A DNA stretch of 32,511 nt from Bacillota bacterium (GTDB taxonomy: Bacteria; Bacillota; Clostridia; Tissierellales; Tissierellaceae): positions 1-32,511 of the forward strand of contig JAEWGC010000029.1 of the NCBI GenBank assembly GCA_023388495.1, given 5' to 3'. The translations under genes were made by a program, and so were the position numbers. Below the pieces are notes generated by a model that was not told where the DNA came from, did not search any database, and saw only the letters and a list, made by a program, of their open reading frames with translations. This document shows positions 29,816 to 32,511 of this stretch, one piece after another. The first letter of the stretch is position 1. Every line of letters starts with the position of its first letter.

Positions 29816-30925
29816 ATGACTAAAGTTGGGATAGGAAGTGCATATAAAGAGATAGATAAAATATGGGTTGGTATAGGTGGTGCTTGGAAAGAGGTAGATA
29901 AGGCTTGGGTTGGTATAGGCGGGGTTTGGAAAGAAATGGATGGACTTTCAAAACTATTGAAATACTTAGGAACCATTACACCACTTCAGACCCCAAGATG
30001 GGATATGGGATTTGCAAATGTGGGAAATTATTTACTTTTTGCTGGGGGTGCAACCGCTTCATCTTTAGGGCAAGAATCTGACGTTGTAGAGGCTTATAAC
30101 ACTTCAGCCGTAAGAAGTAATGTTACAAGTCTTACAAATAGGGGACTTGCCAAAGGAGCTTCAATAGGAAATGTAGCCATTATCGCATCAGGTTACGCTT
30201 ATAGCGGTGCAAAAGATACTGTAGATTCATATAACGCATCATTGACAAAAGGCACAGCAACACCTTTATCAGAGGCACGTCCAATAGTGTCCGCTGGGAC
30301 TGATGTTTATGCATTATTTGTAACAGGTACCGCATATTCCGATTCAGTGTTAGATGCATATAATACATCATTAGTAAGAAGTACAAAGGCAGGACTATCT
30401 GCCAACCGTCAAGGAATTTCAGGAACTGATACAAAGAATTACACATTATTTGGTGGTGGTGCCTACTCAGCTGGAAATTACCCAACAGTTGTAGATGCTT
30501 TTAATAACTCATTAATAAGGTCAAACCCGACGGGATTCTCAGTAGCGAGAGAGAGCTATGCTGCAGCAAGGGTTGGAAATTTTGCAATATTTGCTGGGGG
30601 TCAGAATGGATCGACAAGGTATGCCACAGTAGATGCTTATAATGATTCGCTGACTAAAGTTAGTATAGCCAATTTACTTCAAGCAACAGCGAGATTGCGG
30701 GGCATAAGCTCTGACTATTATGCGTTATTTGCTGGGGGTGTGGTAGCGGGGTCACCATGTGTAGCCTATGATTCATCACTTGTTAGGACAAACCCACCCA
30801 ATATAACCGGAACTAGGTATGATTTAACCGGAGGTTTGGTGGGTAATTACATGCTATTTGCGGGGGGGTTGAATACCTCAGGAAATGCTGTATCAGGTGT
30901 AGTGGATGCATATATTTTAGAATAG
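29816..30925 (+). CDS. Kelch-like beta-propeller tail fibre, putative receptor-binding protein
   Basis: A 369-residue protein with TAGGAGGTG before ATG 29816. The first 45 residues hold three copies of a 13-residue unit (WVGIGGAWKEVDKA). From about 50 onward, six to seven repeats of 45-52 residues follow, each with an LFAGG or similar strand, a VDAYN turn and a TxxLxxxR strand, as in GNYLLFAGGATASSLGQ and GNFAIFAGGQNGSTRYATVD. This is the pattern of a Kelch-type beta-propeller. The DNA of this gene is visibly richer in G and C than its neighbours, suggesting exchange between phages. It is the best candidate for host recognition. Confidence 0.8.
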   Translation: MTKVGIGSAYKEIDKIWVGIGGAWKEVDKAWVGIGGVWKEMDGLSKLLKYLGTITPLQTPRWDMGFANVGNYLLFAGGATASSLGQESDVVEAYNTSAVRSNVTSLTNRGLAKGASIGNVAIIASGYAYSGAKDTVDSYNASLTKGTATPLSEARPIVSAGTDVYALFVTGTAYSDSVLDAYNTSLVRSTKAGLSANRQGISGTDTKNYTLFGGGAYSAGNYPTVVDAFNNSLIRSNPTGFSVARESYAAARVGNFAIFAGGQNGSTRYATVDAYNDSLTKVSIANLLQATARLRGISSDYYALFAGGVVAGSPCVAYDSSLVRTNPPNITGTRYDLTGGLVGNYMLFAGGLNTSGNAVSGVVDAYILE

Positions 30926-30946
30926 TTAATTTAAGGAGGAATAATT

Positions 30947-31282
30947 ATGAAGTATAAAATTTGGGATAAGAAAGAAACTTTGATAACCCCTATAGGGGAA
31001 ATTTTGACGGCAGAGGATGTTATGAATAGATACCCTATGGCTAGATTGGATAACATGAAGTTTATAATTTGTGATGCTCCAATAACTATGGGTGTATTCA
31101 TGGAATTTGAGCAAACTAAACAAACATACAAGCAATTAGGTGTTCCAATAACTGATGATATGACAGACCAGGAGGTATTAGATGCTATTAGTTACTTTGA
31201 GGAAAACCCACCAATACCAGAACCAACAGCAGAAGAAAGAATAGCAGCAGCTATGGAATTTCAAAATTTATTAAGTATGTAA
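30947..31282 (+). CDS. tail-associated accessory protein (fibre-assembly type)
   Basis: A 111-residue protein with AAGGAGGAAT before ATG 30947. It reads MKYKIWDKKETLITPIGEIL, YPMARLDNMKFIICDAPITM, GVFMEFEQTKQTYKQLG and ends AEERIAAAMEFQNLLSM. The same protein type sits between fibre genes and xkdX in many Firmicute phages. It may help fibre folding or cap the baseplate; no enzyme motif is present. Confidence 0.7.
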   Translation: MKYKIWDKKETLITPIGEILTAEDVMNRYPMARLDNMKFIICDAPITMGVFMEFEQTKQTYKQLGVPITDDMTDQEVLDAISYFEENPPIPEPTAEERIAAAMEFQNLLSM

Positions 31283-31295
31283 GGAGGAATATATA

Positions 31296-31430
31296 ATGAC
31301 ATATGAAATGATAAAAAGAAATTATGATAGAGGACTATGGAACAAAAAGATGGTGAAAGTAGCAGTTGTTAAAGGAGTAATTTCAGAACAGCAATACAAA
31401 GAAATAACTGATGAAGAATACACAGAATAA
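31296..31430 (+). CDS. xkdX: XkdX family protein
   Basis: AAGGAGGAAT lies before ATG 31296. The 44-residue product (MTYEMIKRNYDRGLWNKKMV, VKGVISEQQYKEITDE) has the XkdX pattern: a YERIKxxYxxGLWxxxxVxxxVxxGxITxxEYxxIT-like spacing. It is a tiny protein of unknown function that closes the tail operon in PBSX-like and many clostridial phages. A terminator follows 4 bases after the stop. Confidence 0.85.
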   Translation: MTYEMIKRNYDRGLWNKKMVKVAVVKGVISEQQYKEITDEEYTE

Positions 31431-31434
31431 CCCT

Positions 31435-31459
31435 AGAAGGGCTTTTTTTATGCCCTTCT
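31435..31459 (+). terminator. terminator closing the tail operon
   Basis: AGAAGGGC (31435-31442) pairs with GCCCTTCT (31452-31459), a perfect 8-bp stem; a run of seven T lies in the loop. It separates the late structural operon from the HEPN gene. Confidence 0.7.
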
Positions 31460-31470
31460 TATTCCTACTA

Positions 31471-31479
31471 TGGTATAAT
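31471..31479 (+). promoter_or_regulatory. extended -10 promoter of the HEPN moron
   Basis: TGGTATAAT is a full extended -10 element (TGnTATAAT), 35 bases before the gene start; no clear -35 exists. It resembles the TGTTATAAT of the membrane moron. Confidence 0.65.
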
Positions 31480-31514
31480 GTATTTAAAAATATATCTAGA
31501 AAGTAGGTATGGAC

Positions 31515-31943
31515 ATGACTTATGAAAGCTATACAAAACAAGCATTACCAAATAAAAAATATCGAGAGTTACTTGGGAGTGCAATATGTGTTTTCAATTC
31601 AAATAATTCTTTTGTAATTGAAAATATTTTAAAACATGACTATAATGATGAATATAGTTGGCATCGACTTATTGATGAAACATCTGGTATACTTGCTAAG
31701 CCTATTAAAGAAACAATAACTAAAAATTCAGACGCAAAAATAGCCGATTTATTTAGAGAGATAGTGTCAATGAGAAATAGGATTGTCCATAGCTTTCAAA
31801 TTACTGATAAAGATAAAACTCAAAAGTTAGCTACAAAAGAGAAGAATGGAAGTCAATACGTGATAACAGAAGAATATCTCTTTGATTTTATTAAAAAGAA
31901 TGAAGAACTTAGCACTCTACTACATAATTTCAGAGGGTATTAA
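31515..31943 (+). CDS. HEPN-domain protein, moron between tail and lysis genes
   Basis: ATG 31515 (142 residues) has AGTAGGT 7 bases upstream; ATG 31509 is too close to it. The product is mostly helical. The segment FREIVSMRNRIVHSFQIT contains RNRIVH (87-92), which fits the R-N-x3-H catalytic motif of HEPN ribonucleases, placed after an amphipathic helix as in the family. The C-terminus (VITEEYLFDFIKKNEELSTL, LHNFRGY) is another helix pair. It has its own extended -10 promoter and terminator, so it is expressed outside the lytic operons. HEPN proteins serve in toxin-antitoxin and abortive-infection systems; no partner antitoxin is adjacent. A defensive moron is the best inference. Confidence 0.75.
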   Translation: MTYESYTKQALPNKKYRELLGSAICVFNSNNSFVIENILKHDYNDEYSWHRLIDETSGILAKPIKETITKNSDAKIADLFREIVSMRNRIVHSFQITDKDKTQKLATKEKNGSQYVITEEYLFDFIKKNEELSTLLHNFRGY

Positions 31944-31952
31944 CAAGCAAAT

Positions 31953-31986
31953 AGCAAGGGTAGCCATAATGGTTGCTCTTTTTTAT
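31953..31986 (+). terminator. terminator of the HEPN moron
   Basis: AGCAA (31953-31957) pairs with TTGCT (31973-31977), extended inside by CC/GG, then CTCTTTTTTATT. It isolates the HEPN gene from the lysis cassette. Confidence 0.6.
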
Positions 31987-32006
31987 TACCATTTTGGAGG
32001 TGGAGT

Positions 32007-32240
32007 ATGAATCAAGAAGTTATAGAAATGAAAATTAATGAGCATGATGAAAAAATACTAGAACTAGATAAAAGAATGGATAAAAATGATAGAGAAAATG
32101 CGGAGTTTAAGATACAGATAAAACATCTTTGTGAGACAATTAAAGGACTTACAACTACTATGAAGTGGTTTATAGGTCTGTTAGTAGGAGCTTTTGTAAG
32201 CTTCTTTTTTTATGCAGTTCAACAGTGGTTATTTAAGTGA
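32007..32240 (+). CDS. xhlA: XhlA-like holin-associated membrane protein
   Basis: A 77-residue protein with TTGGAGGTGGAG before ATG 32007. Residues 1-50 are charged coiled coil (EVIEMKINEHDEKILELDKR), followed by one transmembrane helix (WFIGLLVGAFVSFFFYAVQQ), exactly the XhlA/hemolysin XhlA layout. In PBSX it acts with holin and amidase to lyse the cell. The amidase gene follows after 114 bases in which I see no gene and no separate holin. Confidence 0.85.
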   Translation: MNQEVIEMKINEHDEKILELDKRMDKNDRENAEFKIQIKHLCETIKGLTTTMKWFIGLLVGAFVSFFFYAVQQWLFK

Positions 32241-32354
32241 AAAATATTTAAATTAGCATAGTAAAATTCTTTCCCAAGATCTATTTATTTATTGAAAGGT
32301 GAAACAGTCGACTAAAGTAATCTTAAAAAAACAAAAACTAAGGAGGTTTTATTT

Positions 32355-32511
32355 ATGGCAAAGGTATTTTTAGATGCAGGTCACGGAGGTAATGATCCAG
32401 GAGCATTAGGTAATGGCTTAAGAGAAAAGGACATAGCATTATCAGTAACGTTGAAGGTAGGAAAGATATTAGCAAATCATGGAGTAACAGTAGGTTATTC
32501 CAGAACAACAG
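32355..32511 (+). CDS. N-acetylmuramoyl-L-alanine amidase, N-terminal fragment (cut by window edge)
   Basis: AAGGAGG lies 8 bases before ATG 32355; the frame runs off the right edge after 52 codons. The product begins MAKVFLDAGHGGNDPGALGN, the Amidase_3 opening with zinc ligand His 10 and the second ligand Glu 24 in LREKDIALS. The enzyme cleaves the amide bond between muramic acid and the stem peptide. It is the endolysin that frees the progeny. The cell-wall binding part lies outside the window. Confidence 0.9.
   Translation, partial: MAKVFLDAGHGGNDPGALGNGLREKDIALSVTLKVGKILANHGVTVGYSRTT

Noticed and set aside
1..32511. CRISPR arrays, insertion sequences, tRNA genes and attachment sites
   Set aside because: No spaced direct-repeat array, transposase frame, cloverleaf or integrase was seen; attachment sites would lie outside the window.

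Overview
The window is the early-to-late part of one AT-rich temperate phage (prophage) genome from a low-GC Firmicute, most likely a clostridial or Tissierella-like host. The evidence is strong purine-rich ribosome binding sites, frequent TTG and GTG starts, AGA/ATA-rich codon use and protein families typical of clostridial siphoviruses. The portal, minor head protein, scaffold and coat are of the SPP1 type, and the long tape measure protein with a chaperone frameshift but no sheath protein indicates a long, non-contractile tail (siphovirus). The left edge cuts a Cro/CI-type regulator and the right edge cuts the lysis amidase, so integrase, attachment sites and the end of the lysis cassette lie outside.

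Layout: 1-1.6 kb is a lysogeny-side region with the end of a repressor-like gene, two micro-ORFs, two leftward genes of unknown function with matching promoters, and a 28-bp direct repeat. From 1.68 to 6.35 kb there is a compact rightward early operon: small regulators, a Mu Gam-like nuclease inhibitor, an ERF single-strand annealing protein, a replisome organiser, a G39P-like helicase loader and zinc-ribbon miniproteins. From 6.4 to 10.3 kb come RecU, a phage metallopeptidase, a MazG-like enzyme, a Com-like zinc finger, a membrane-protein moron and a sigma-region-4-like late regulator. From 10.4 to 12.3 kb lie an orphan adenine methyltransferase bracketed by related hairpins, a zinc-finger protein, a candidate structured RNA and a small winged-helix-like protein.

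From 12.35 to 21.2 kb is the packaging and head module: TerS, TerL, portal, gp7-like protein, scaffold, coat, connectors, tail tube. From 21.7 to 31.4 kb is the tail module: frameshifted chaperone pair, tape measure, baseplate proteins, Ig-like and collar-like fibre genes, a Kelch-like propeller fibre, an accessory protein and XkdX. A HEPN-domain gene with its own promoter and terminator then precedes the XhlA holin-associated protein and the amidase.

The most interesting material is what sits between the standard modules: the HEPN moron at 31.5 kb, the multibranched RNA candidate at 11.63-11.83 kb, a lipoprotein moron inserted between tail tube and tail chaperone, a membrane moron whose terminator could be disarmed by an upstream 16-bp complementary copy, and a leftward Gly/Cys micro-protein inside the replication region. 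All functional names rest on sequence reading alone, without database searches.
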